Part shown: one piece after another, positions 22,687 through 28,798 of the stretch | Layout: each line of letters begins with the position of its first letter | How positions within the stretch are numbered: the stretch's first letter is position 1 | Program-made: the position numbers and the translations under genes | NCBI GenBank assembly: GCA_016869915.1 | Contig: VGDA01000005.1 | Span: 1-28,798, forward strand | Length of the DNA stretch: 28,798 nucleotides | DNA from: Alphaproteobacteria bacterium | GTDB lineage: Bacteria > Pseudomonadota > Alphaproteobacteria > CACIAM-22H2 | Direction: 5' to 3' | Notes under the pieces: generated by a model | The model's database searches: none | What the model was told of the DNA's origin: nothing | What the model saw: only the letters and a program-made list of their open reading frames with translations

Positions 22687-22707
22687 TCGATGGCGCGGCG
22701 CCATCGA
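22687..22707. promoter_or_regulatory. Perfect inverted repeat upstream of the dioxygenase gene, candidate operator
   Basis: Arms TCGATGGCGC (22687-22696) and GCGCCATCGA (22698-22707) are exact reverse complements around one central base. The repeat ends 13 nt from the ATG of the dioxygenase gene, within a 118 bp gap. No U-tract follows on the minus strand (AAAAGAG instead), so it is likelier an operator or leader stem than a terminator. A second, weaker hairpin (CCCGGA / TCCGGG, 22721-22739) lies nearer the ATPase stop. Confidence 0.5.
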
Positions 22708-22791
22708 CGCGCCGCTCGCCCCCGGAAGCTCGCTCCGGGCGGCAAGGCGGAACTTAGACGCCCCCGCGAAGCCGCCGCAAGCGCGCGGGGT

Positions 22792-23823
22792 TCAGAGCAG
22801 CAGCGCCTTGCCCGGCTGCCAGCAGAGCAGCGCCGCGTCGCCTGGGCGAAGCGCGAGATCCGGGGGCGCGAGCACGTCGAGCCTGTGCGGCCCGGCCTCG
22901 ACGACCACGCGCAGCCCCGGCCCATGGAACGCGATCGCGACCACGCGCGCCGGAAGCGAGGCCTCGCCCGCGCGCGTCGCGTCGCGGAGCGCGAGGTCCT
23001 CCTGGCGCAGCACCAGCTGGCGCGGCCCGTCCTGGGCCGCCTCCACCGGCACGTGCCCCGCGCCCTCGACCTCGGCCAAGTCGCCGCGCACCACGACGGG
23101 GACGAGGTTGGCCGCGCCGAGGAACCTCGCCGCGAAGGCCGTCGCGGGCCGCGCGTAGATCTCGCGCGGCGGCCCCGCCTGCTCGATCCGGCCCGCCCGC
23201 ATGAGCACGACGAAGTCCGCGAGGCTGAGCGCCTCGTCCTGGTCGTGCGTGACGAGGATCGTCGTCAGGCCGATCTTGCGGTGAAGCTCCATGAGCTCGA
23301 CCTGCATGTCCTTGCGCAGCTGGGCGTCGAGGTTCGAGAGCGGCTCGTCGAGCAGCAGCACCGGGGGGTCGGCGACCAGCGCGCGCGCCAGCGCGACGCG
23401 CTGCTGCTGCCCGCCGGAGAGCTGGCGCGGATGGCGCTCCTCGAGCCCCTCGAGCCGCACCAGTCGCAGCGCCTCGCGGACCTTGGCCTCTTGCGCGGCG
23501 CGGTCGCCCAGCGCGCGCATGCGCAGCGGGAAGCGCAGGTTCCCGGCGACGGTCATGTGCGGGAAGAGCGCATAGCTCTGGAACATCATGCCGAGCCCGC
23601 GCCGCTCAGGCGGCAGGCGCGTGACATCGACGCCGCCGATGCGGATCGTCCCCGCGCTCGGCGCCTCCAGCCCCGCGAGCAGGCGCAGGAACGTCGTCTT
23701 GCCGCAGCCGCTGGGCCCCAGCAGCGCGACGAAGGCGCCGTCGCGGATCGCGAGGTCGACGCCGTCGAGCGCCACGGCGGCGCCGAAGCGCTTGGATAGT
23801 CCGTCGACGCGCAGTTCCGCCAT
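22792..23823 (-). CDS. PotA-like ABC importer ATPase (second system)
   Basis: Cytoplasmic ATPase of 343 residues. Walker A is GPSGCGKT (36-43), the Q-loop FQSYALFPHM (81-90), the signature LSGGQQQRVALARAL (135-149), Walker B VLLLDEPLSNLD (155-166), and the H-loop VTHDQDEAL. A C-terminal TOBE-like region of about 100 residues follows. The frame stays open upstream over the permease gene, but the ATG at 23823 shares one base with that gene's stop (TGATG), which fixes the start. It is the last gene of the second Pot-type importer. It differs clearly from the first system's ATPase in sequence, so the two operons are not a recent duplication. Confidence 0.95.
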   Translation of the reverse strand: MAELRVDGLSKRFGAAVALDGVDLAIRDGAFVALLGPSGCGKTTFLRLLAGLEAPSAGTIRIGGVDVTRLPPERRGLGMMFQSYALFPHMTVAGNLRFPLRMRALGDRAAQEAKVREALRLVRLEGLEERHPRQLSGGQQQRVALARALVADPPVLLLDEPLSNLDAQLRKDMQVELMELHRKIGLTTILVTHDQDEALSLADFVVLMRAGRIEQAGPPREIYARPATAFAARFLGAANLVPVVVRGDLAEVEGAGHVPVEAAQDGPRQLVLRQEDLALRDATRAGEASLPARVVAIAFHGPGLRVVVEAGPHRLDVLAPPDLALRPGDAALLCWQPGKALLL

Positions 23824-24623
23824 CAGGCCGCCACCTTCTCGAGGCCGATGGCGCGGTCGAGCGCGACCATCAGCAATGCCGTCATCAGGATCATCAGCGT
23901 GGCCGCCGCCGCCACCGAGGGGTCGGGGCTGAATTCCAGCTTCGAGTAGATCAGAAGCGGCAGCGTCTCCGTGCCGGGCGCGCGCAGGAACAGCGCGACC
24001 ACCGCCTCGTCGAAGGAGACGTTGAAGGCGAAGAACGCGCCCGCGGCGATGCCGGGCCGCGCCTGCGGCAGGACCACGTGCCAGTACCGGCGCCACCACG
24101 GCGCGCCCATGGTGCGCGCGGCCTCCTCGACGCTGCGGTCGGCGCGTGCGAGCACGGCGGCGACGGTGCGCACGACATAGGGCAGCGTCACCACGACATG
24201 GCCCGCGACCAGCGTCCAGAAGCCCGGGCCGCCCGCCAGCCGGCTCGACGCCATCAGCAGCCCGACGCCGAGCAGGATCGTGGGCACGACCAGCGGCGAC
24301 AGGAAGAACCCGGTCAGCGCCTCCGACCCCGGCACCGTGTGGCGCGTGATCGCGATCGCGGCCGCGGCGCCCAGCGCGACCGAGAGCAGCGTCACCACGG
24401 TCGCCAGCCGCAGGCTGAACCACGCCGCGTCGACATAGGCGCGCGAGGAGAAGATCTCCGCGTACCAGCGCAGCGACCAGCCACGCGGCGGGAAGACGAG
24501 GAACTCGCTCGCCGAGAAGGAACTCGCCACCACGACGGCGAGGGGCACCAGCATGAAGAGGGCGACGACGACGCACAGCGCGGCCGCGAGGACCCGCGCG
24601 ACGGGCGGCGTCCCCCCGACCAT
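23823..24623 (-). CDS. PotC-like ABC importer permease (second system)
   Basis: Inner-membrane permease of 266 residues. The first span lies at about 10-32 (VLAAALCVVVALFMLVPLAVVV), followed by the PotC-type segment FSASEFLVFPPRGWSLRWYAEIF. The EAA loop is EEAARTMGAPWWRRYWHVVL, then FFAFNVSFDEAVVALFL as in PotC. Two starts are possible: ATG 24656, overlapping the upstream gene by 32 bp, or ATG 24623, one base after that gene's stop. The second is preferred since it gives the tighter junction and a normal short N-terminus. Confidence 0.92.
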   Translation of the reverse strand: MVGGTPPVARVLAAALCVVVALFMLVPLAVVVASSFSASEFLVFPPRGWSLRWYAEIFSSRAYVDAAWFSLRLATVVTLLSVALGAAAAIAITRHTVPGSEALTGFFLSPLVVPTILLGVGLLMASSRLAGGPGFWTLVAGHVVVTLPYVVRTVAAVLARADRSVEEAARTMGAPWWRRYWHVVLPQARPGIAAGAFFAFNVSFDEAVVALFLRAPGTETLPLLIYSKLEFSPDPSVAAAATLMILMTALLMVALDRAIGLEKVAA

Positions 24624-24624
24624 G

Positions 24625-25443
24625 TCAGGCGCCCCGCGCGCGGCCGAGCCGCGCATAGGGCAGGATGACCAGCAGCGCCAGCACGAGCAGCAGCGTCGCC
24701 TGCGCGGCGGCGAACGGCCAGTCCAGCGTGCCCGTCACCTGCTGGTAGACCGCGCCCGCGAGCACGGGCAGGCGGACGCCGCCGACCAGCATGGGCGTCA
24801 CGAAGGAACTCGCGGCGAGCGCGAAGACGAGCAGCGAGCCGGAGACGATCCCGGGCCGCGCGAGGGGAAGCACGACGAGGCGCAGCGTCTGCCACAGGCC
24901 GGCGCCCATGGTTCGCGCGGCCTCCTCGAGCGAGCGGTCGACGCGACTGATCGCGGCCAGGACCGTGAGCGCCATGAAGGGAAGCAGCACCTGCGTCATC
25001 GCGATCACGATCCCCGCCTCCGTGTGCATGAGCGAGAAGTTCCGGCCCACGAGGTCGAGCGGCTCGAGCATGCGCGCGAGCAGCCCGCCGCGGCCGAGGA
25101 TCACGAGCCAGCCGAAGGTGCGGATCACCACGCTGGTCATCAGCGGCAGGACGATCACGACCGTCAGCGCGGCGCGCACCCAGCCTCCGGAGCGATGCAT
25201 GACATAGGCGAGCGGGATGCCCAGCGCCGCGGTGGCGAGGGTGGTCAGCAGCGCGAGGCGGATCGTGCGCCACGCGACGAGCGGATGGTAGGCGTCCGCG
25301 AAGAGGCGGGCGAACTGCGCGAGCCCCGGCCCGCCATCCCCGCCGTCGAAGGCGAGCACGAGGACCTGCGCGACGGGAAGCACGAAGAGCGCCGCGAGGA
25401 AGGCGACGGGCCCGAGGAGGAGAAGGAGCGGCTCGCGCTTCAC
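24625..25443 (-). CDS. PotB-like ABC importer permease (second system)
   Basis: Inner-membrane permease of 272 residues. The first span at about 5-28 (LLLLLGPVAFLAALFVLPVAQV) is followed by the family's PGLAQFARLFADAYHPLVAW and a membrane core including TSVVIRTFGWLVILGRGGLL, the PotB landmark. The EAA loop is EEAARTMGAGLWQTLRLVVL. The start codon is GTG at 25443; no ATG lies suitably close. It follows the binding-protein gene by 55 bp, most of which is a stem-loop whose 3' arm on the transcript lies 14 nt before the GTG. Confidence 0.92.
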   Translation of the reverse strand: MKREPLLLLLGPVAFLAALFVLPVAQVLVLAFDGGDGGPGLAQFARLFADAYHPLVAWRTIRLALLTTLATAALGIPLAYVMHRSGGWVRAALTVVIVLPLMTSVVIRTFGWLVILGRGGLLARMLEPLDLVGRNFSLMHTEAGIVIAMTQVLLPFMALTVLAAISRVDRSLEEAARTMGAGLWQTLRLVVLPLARPGIVSGSLLVFALAASSFVTPMLVGGVRLPVLAGAVYQQVTGTLDWPFAAAQATLLLVLALLVILPYARLGRARGA

Positions 25444-25457
25444 GGGTTGGCCGGGGA

Positions 25458-25492
25458 CGCCACCCCTCCCGCGCGCGGCGGGAGGGGTGGCG
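25458..25492 (-). promoter_or_regulatory. Intercistronic stem-loop after the second Pot-type binding-protein gene
   Basis: A perfect 15 bp stem (arms 25458-25472 and 25478-25492; CGCCACCCCTCCCGC with its complement) closes a 5-base GC loop. It starts 6 nt after the stop codon at 25499 and ends 14 nt before the GTG of the permease gene, so it may also limit ribosome access there. There is no U-tract. Confidence 0.7.
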
Positions 25493-25498
25493 GGGACG

Positions 25499-26521
25499 TC
25501 ACTTCGCGATCGCCCGGTTCCACTGCTCGGTCCATGCGCCGCGCATCTGGCCGATCTTGATCGGATCGAAGGTGACGAGGTTCTTCATCGCCTCCTCGCT
25601 CGAGAGCACGCCTTCCTTCGCCGCCGGCGAGAGCTGCGCCTTGCGGTTCACCGGCGCGTAGCGGAACGACTCGGCCCAGCCCGCCGAGGCCTCGGCCCGC
25701 AGCGAGAAGTCGATGAACTTCAGCGCCAGCGCGCTGTTCGGCCGCCCGGCCACGAGGTTCACGGTGATCGGGGAGAACACCGCGCCCTCCTTCGGCTGCA
25801 TGAACTTCACCGGCAGGCCGGCCTGGGTCAGCGTGAACGCGTAGTCCTGGGCATAGGGGGCGACCCATGCGTCGGACTGCGCGAAGGCCTGCTGGATCTC
25901 CGGCGACTTCGAGACGATCGTCGCGCCCTTGAGGGTCTTCTTCACGACGTCGAGGCCCGGCGCGATATTGTCGAGCGTCCCGCCGGCGACCTTGTTGATC
26001 ATCAGGAAGGACAGCAGGCCCCAGTTGTTCGACAGGTCCGTGAGGACCAGGTGCCCGCCATAGGCGGGGTTGGCGATGTCGAGCCAGCTCGTGGGCGCCG
26101 GCTTCGCCTTGTTGGCGTCGTAGAGCATCCCGACCACTGCCGCCGAGTAGGCAGGCCCTTCGCCCTTCGCCAGGTTGGCGACCGCGAACGGATAGAGGTC
26201 GGCGTGGTTCGAGAGCTGGTCGGGGCGGATCGGGGCCAGCAGCCCCTCCGCCGCGGCCGTCGCCTCGAGGCCACCCGAGAGATGCACCACGTCGAAGCGC
26301 GGCGCCGCCTTCTGTGCGCGCAGCTGCGCGACCATGTCGGCCGAGTAGACGGTGACGACGGTCACCTTGGCGTTGTTCGCCTTCTCGAAGGGCTCGATCA
26401 CCAGCTCGCGGTGGCGCTTTTCGTAGGCGCCGCCGAAGGAGTTGATGACCAGTTCCGCCTGGGCGAGGGCGTCGCCGCCCGCCAGGAGGACGAAGCTCGC
26501 CGCGAGTACGTGCTTGCGCAT
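25499..26521 (-). CDS. PotD/PotF-like ABC solute-binding protein (second system)
   Basis: Periplasmic binding protein of 340 residues. The Sec signal peptide covers residues 1-20 with a likely cut at ALA-Q. The mature N-terminus ELVINSFGGAYEKRHRELVIEPFEKA is typical of the spermidine/Fe/thiamine-type class; FDVVHLSGG, YAFTLTQAGLPVKFMQPKEG and an NLVAGRPNSALALKFIDF block follow. The start ATG is preceded by AAGGGAGACAACGAC. It is the first transporter gene of the LysR-linked cluster, 46 nt after the DUF3830 gene. It is only distantly like the binding protein at 14586, so a different ligand is likely. Confidence 0.93.
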   Translation of the reverse strand: MRKHVLAASFVLLAGGDALAQAELVINSFGGAYEKRHRELVIEPFEKANNAKVTVVTVYSADMVAQLRAQKAAPRFDVVHLSGGLEATAAAEGLLAPIRPDQLSNHADLYPFAVANLAKGEGPAYSAAVVGMLYDANKAKPAPTSWLDIANPAYGGHLVLTDLSNNWGLLSFLMINKVAGGTLDNIAPGLDVVKKTLKGATIVSKSPEIQQAFAQSDAWVAPYAQDYAFTLTQAGLPVKFMQPKEGAVFSPITVNLVAGRPNSALALKFIDFSLRAEASAGWAESFRYAPVNRKAQLSPAAKEGVLSSEEAMKNLVTFDPIKIGQMRGAWTEQWNRAIAK

Positions 26522-26567
26522 GTCGTTGTCTCCCTTGTTGGTGGTTGGTGGGCGGCGTCGCGCCGCG

Positions 26568-27047
26568 TCAGCCGGCGTAGCGGCCGATCTCGACTTCCTT
26601 GGCGCCGGTCATGCGGATGCCGCGGCACTCGTCGGCCACGGCGTCGATGCCCTCGCGCATGATCCCGAGGATGTTGACCGGCGTCCAGCCGAGGGGGCCG
26701 AAGGTGCGGCCACCGTGGTCGTAGAACATGCCGAGCTCCCAGAGCTCGTCGGTCAGGCCCTTCATCACGTTCTTGCCCTGGTAGTACCAGAGCATCTCGC
26801 CCTTGGCCGGCGAGACGGTCTGGTTCTCCGCCGGGATCCTCGTGGGATCGAAGCTCTGCGCGCTCTTCGGCAGGCCGGTCATGATCTCCGGCCCCGCGAA
26901 CATCGCGTGGAACACGGTTACGCGGATCGGCTTGCGCAGCGCCTTCCAGATCGTGGCGCAGGTGACCGGCGCGTTCTCCTCGTAGAGGTCGATGATCCCC
27001 TGCGTGCGGGTCTTGGTGAAACGGAGGTAGAGACGACGGTCGGCCAT
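26568..27047 (-). CDS. DUF3830 family protein (cyclophilin-like fold)
   Basis: A 159-residue protein without signal peptide or membrane segment. It matches my memory of DUF3830: a start with a short strand and GIIDLYEENAPVTCATIWKAL, a central ENQTVSPAKGEMLWYYQGK, and a glycine-rich end with NILGIMREGIDAVADECRGI. The family is predicted to have a cyclophilin-like barrel; no biochemical function is known to me. The ATG at 27047 has GGAAGGAAG upstream. It is the first gene after the proposed LysR-controlled promoter region and is followed by the importer genes, so a role in handling the imported compound or in regulation is inferred from position only. Confidence 0.82.
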   Translation of the reverse strand: MADRRLYLRFTKTRTQGIIDLYEENAPVTCATIWKALRKPIRVTVFHAMFAGPEIMTGLPKSAQSFDPTRIPAENQTVSPAKGEMLWYYQGKNVMKGLTDELWELGMFYDHGGRTFGPLGWTPVNILGIMREGIDAVADECRGIRMTGAKEVEIGRYAG

Positions 27048-27144
27048 GGCGCTTCCTTCCGGATGGATTGGACGTTGCCATGCTCGACCAGCCGGCCAAT
27101 CGACGCCAATCGGAAATTTTCACGGGATTGATGATTTTCCGCGA
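27048..27144 (-). promoter_or_regulatory. Promoter region of the DUF3830-importer cluster, with ATTG/CAAT half-sites
   Basis: This 97 bp gap is much richer in A and T than its surroundings. It holds a direct repeat CCAATCG at 27096-27102 and 27106-27112 (10 bp period, one helical turn), a further ATTG at 27067-27070, and most of the dyad at 27127-27149. Exact -35 and -10 boxes are not clear. Confidence 0.55.
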
Positions 27145-27149
27145 TCAAT
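27127..27149. promoter_or_regulatory. Candidate LysR-type regulator binding site (T-N11-A dyad)
   Basis: ATTGAT (27127-27132) and ATCAAT (27144-27149) are perfect inverted arms separated by 11 bases, giving exactly the T-N11-A interrupted dyad of LysR-type regulators. The site overlaps the last codons of the LysR gene itself and lies about 80-100 bp upstream of the DUF3830 start, a usual activator distance. Confidence 0.6.
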
Positions 27150-28065
27150 GCCGCGACCACCGGCCGGCACGGTCGCGTTCGCGCAGGAAGGCCTGCGCGG
27201 CCGTCCGGCAGCCCGCGAGCACCGCGTCGACCGCACGGTTGCGGGGAGAGGCGCGGAACGACGCGACGAAGGACAGGTCCGGGAAGGGCTTCGCGACCCG
27301 CACGGCGCACAGCCCGCCGGCGCGCATCTCGTCGAGCACGCAGATCGGCGGGACGGCGGCGAGGCCGAGGCCGTCGGCCGCGAGCCGGATCATCGTCGAC
27401 ATGGAGTTCGAGGCGCTCATCCGTGCGCCGGACAGGTCGATGCCATCGAAATAGGCCTCGATCAGCCGCTCGGGCGGCGAGCGCCGCGGGTAGGTGATCA
27501 GCGGCAGCGCGGCCAGTTCCTCCGGCGCGTAGACCTTGCGCGCACGCACGAGGCGCGGATGCGCCACCCATCCCATCGCGTAGGCGCAGAGCGCCTGGCT
27601 TGCGAGGTGCTCGCCGCGCACGGCCTCGATCGCGACCACGAGGTGCAGGTCGCCGGCGCCCAGCCCGCGCGCGAGCTGCAGCGTCGTGTCGACGGTGACC
27701 TCGAGCGAGAGCTGCGGGAAGCGGTCGCGCATGCCTTCGATGAGGCGTGGCAGCCAGGTCCGCGCGATCGCGTCGACCACGCCGATGCGCACGACGCCCG
27801 CCGGCACGCCGCCCGCCCCGGCCATCTCGCCGAGCCGGCGCGACTCCTCGAGGATCGCCTCGACGTGGCGCAGCGCCGCGAGGCCTTCCGGCGTGAGATG
27901 CACCTCGCGCGTCGTGCGGAACAGCAGCGCCGTGCCGAGTGCGCGCTCTAGGGCGCGGATGCGCCCGGACACGGCCGGCTGCGTGGTGTTGAGGCGCTGC
28001 GCGGTCGCGGTGAAGCTGCGCAGGCGGGCGAGCCAGAAAAAGGTCTCGAGGAAGCGGATATTCAT
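27145..28065 (-). CDS. LysR-family transcriptional regulator
   Basis: DNA-binding regulator of 306 residues. The N-terminal winged helix-turn-helix reads MNIRFLETFFWLARLRSF then TATAQRLNTTQPAVSGRIRALE, followed by the linker helix and an effector domain beginning VRIGVVDAIARTWLPRLIEGM. Length is standard. ATG 28065 is preferred to ATG 28077 because family members start with M-x-I/L-R-x-L-E-x-F and because the earlier ATG falls inside a dyad at 28075-28097. It is upstream of and codirectional with the DUF3830-importer genes and divergent from the CoA-transferase gene, so it may control both. The effector is unknown and may be the imported compound or its breakdown product. Confidence 0.93.
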   Translation of the reverse strand: MNIRFLETFFWLARLRSFTATAQRLNTTQPAVSGRIRALERALGTALLFRTTREVHLTPEGLAALRHVEAILEESRRLGEMAGAGGVPAGVVRIGVVDAIARTWLPRLIEGMRDRFPQLSLEVTVDTTLQLARGLGAGDLHLVVAIEAVRGEHLASQALCAYAMGWVAHPRLVRARKVYAPEELAALPLITYPRRSPPERLIEAYFDGIDLSGARMSASNSMSTMIRLAADGLGLAAVPPICVLDEMRAGGLCAVRVAKPFPDLSFVASFRASPRNRAVDAVLAGCRTAAQAFLRERDRAGRWSRH

Positions 28066-28074
28066 CGCCGCGAG

Positions 28075-28097
28075 CATATCGCGCCCCGCGCGCTATG
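28075..28097. promoter_or_regulatory. Imperfect inverted repeat in the LysR / CoA-transferase divergent gap
   Basis: Arms CATATCGCGC (28075-28084) and GCGCGCTATG (28088-28097) match as reverse complements at nine of ten positions around CCC. It lies between the LysR start and the CoA-transferase start, where an autoregulatory operator would be expected. It does not have the same core as the ATTGAT dyad at 27127. A TATGGT at 28094-28099 could be a -10 for the CoA-transferase gene. Confidence 0.4.
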
Positions 28098-28133
28098 GTA
28101 CGCGGAGCTGGACGACAGGCGGGAGGCGGCGCG

Positions 28134-28798
28134 ATGGGGACGACGGACGACGGGGCGAGGCTGCCGCTCGCGGGCATCCGCGTGGTCGAGTTCGTCCACA
28201 TGGTCATGGGGCCGACCTGCGGGCTGGTGCTCGCGGACCTCGGCGCCGAGGTCATCAAGGTCGAGCCGGTGCCGGACGGCGACAACACGCGCAGGCTGGT
28301 GGGCTCGGGTGCCGGCTTCTTCGTCAACTTCAATCGCAACAAGAAGTCGCTGGCGATCGACCTGAAGTCGCCGCGGGGCCGCGCCGCGATCGACCGCCTG
28401 GTCGCCACGGCGGACGTCGTCACCGAGAACTTCCGGCCCGGGGCGATGGAGAAGCTCGGCCTCGGCTGGGAGCAGCTGCACGCGCGGCACCCGCGCCTCG
28501 TCTATGCCTCGCACAAGGGCTTCCTCGACGGCCCGTACCAGGACCGCACCGCGCTCGACGAGGTCGTGCAGATGATGGGCGGCCTCGCCTACATGACCGG
28601 CCTGCCCGGCCGGCCGCTGCGCGCGGGCAGCTCGGTCAACGACATCATGGGCGGCATGTTCGCCGCGATCGGCGTGCTCGCCGCGCTGCTGGAGCGGCGC
28701 GAGACCGGGCGCGGCAAGCTCGTGCGCTCGGCTCTGTTCGAGAACTGCGCCTTCCTCGTCTCGCAGCACATGGCCGCCTTCGGCGTCACCGGCAGGCC
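28134..28798 (+). CDS. CaiB/BaiF-type class III CoA-transferase, cut by window end
   Basis: The first 221 residues of a family III CoA-transferase, which moves CoA between carboxylic acids in the cytoplasm; full members have about 380-410 residues. Visible are LPLAGIRVVEFVHMVMGP (10-27), LADLGAEVIKVEP (33-45), NRNKKSLAIDLKSPRGR (68-83) and TENFRPGAMEKLGLG (97-111). Asp170 in NDIMGG fits the catalytic aspartate (Asp169 in formyl-CoA transferase). The ATG at 28134 has GGGAGGC upstream. It is divergent from the LysR gene, so it may be in the same regulon. The remainder lies beyond the window. Substrate acid unknown. Confidence 0.93.
   Translation, partial: MGTTDDGARLPLAGIRVVEFVHMVMGPTCGLVLADLGAEVIKVEPVPDGDNTRRLVGSGAGFFVNFNRNKKSLAIDLKSPRGRAAIDRLVATADVVTENFRPGAMEKLGLGWEQLHARHPRLVYASHKGFLDGPYQDRTALDEVVQMMGGLAYMTGLPGRPLRAGSSVNDIMGGMFAAIGVLAALLERRETGRGKLVRSALFENCAFLVSQHMAAFGVTGR

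Noticed and set aside
26552..26566. Small hairpin GCGGCG-TCG-CGCCGC between the DUF3830 and binding-protein genes
   Set aside because: Six GC pairs with a 3-base loop are expected by chance at this composition.
1..28798. CRISPR arrays, tRNA or rRNA genes, insertion sequences, phage or conjugation genes
   Set aside because: No regularly spaced repeats, cloverleaf sequences, transposase or integrase motifs were found on either strand by reading; coding genes fill almost the whole window.

Overview
The window is very GC-rich, densely packed bacterial chromosome, with third codon positions almost all G or C, short intergenic gaps and many 1-4 nt gene overlaps. Gene content (Tat-exported binding proteins, PotABCD-type ABC importers, a TRAP importer of the 2-keto-acid-binding type, a CaiB-type CoA-transferase, an M24 creatinase-like enzyme, class I PPK2) suggests a soil or aquatic proteobacterium. 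An alphaproteobacterium near Rhodospirillales or Acetobacteraceae seems likeliest, but this is inferred from content and composition only. I see no RNA genes, insertion sequences, phage genes or CRISPR arrays.

Layout, left to right. (1) 13-1512 (+): an amidase-signature hydrolase. (2) 1527-5660 (-): a Tat-exported sugar-type binding protein, two MalF/MalG-type permeases and a PPK2 polyphosphate kinase; no ATPase gene accompanies this importer. (3) 5792-8874 (+): an MFS transporter, a crotonase-fold protein lacking both hydratase glutamates, an NTF2/SnoaL-like protein and a translationally coupled GNAT protein. (4) 8909-13294 (+): a divergent cryptochrome/photolyase, an SDR oxidoreductase and a FadH/TMADH-like iron-sulfur flavoenzyme. 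(5) 13313-14473 (-): an M24 creatinase-like protein with all five metal-ligand positions replaced, divergent from a complete PotD-A-B-C-type importer at 14586-18499 (+). (6) 18515-28065 (-): a 9.5 kb run of eleven same-strand genes. In transcription order these are a LysR regulator, DUF3830 protein, PotD-like binding protein, two permeases, ATPase, PhyH-type dioxygenase, and TRAP DctP, DctQ and DctM. (7) 28134-end (+): a truncated class III CoA-transferase divergent from the LysR gene.

The genes look like a block for taking up and breaking down small organic molecules: three ABC importers, one TRAP importer, one MFS carrier, an amidase, a dioxygenase, a flavoenzyme, an SDR and CoA-ester enzymes. 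The most coherent candidate system is region 6. A regulator with a textbook T-N11-A dyad (ATTGAT-N11-ATCAAT) in front of the DUF3830-ABC genes appears to control an importer followed by an oxygenase and a second importer. No substrate can be assigned from sequence. A second recurring theme is a strong GC stem-loop just after the stop codon of each ABC binding-protein gene, in all three ABC operons, which would let the binding protein be made in excess over the membrane subunits.
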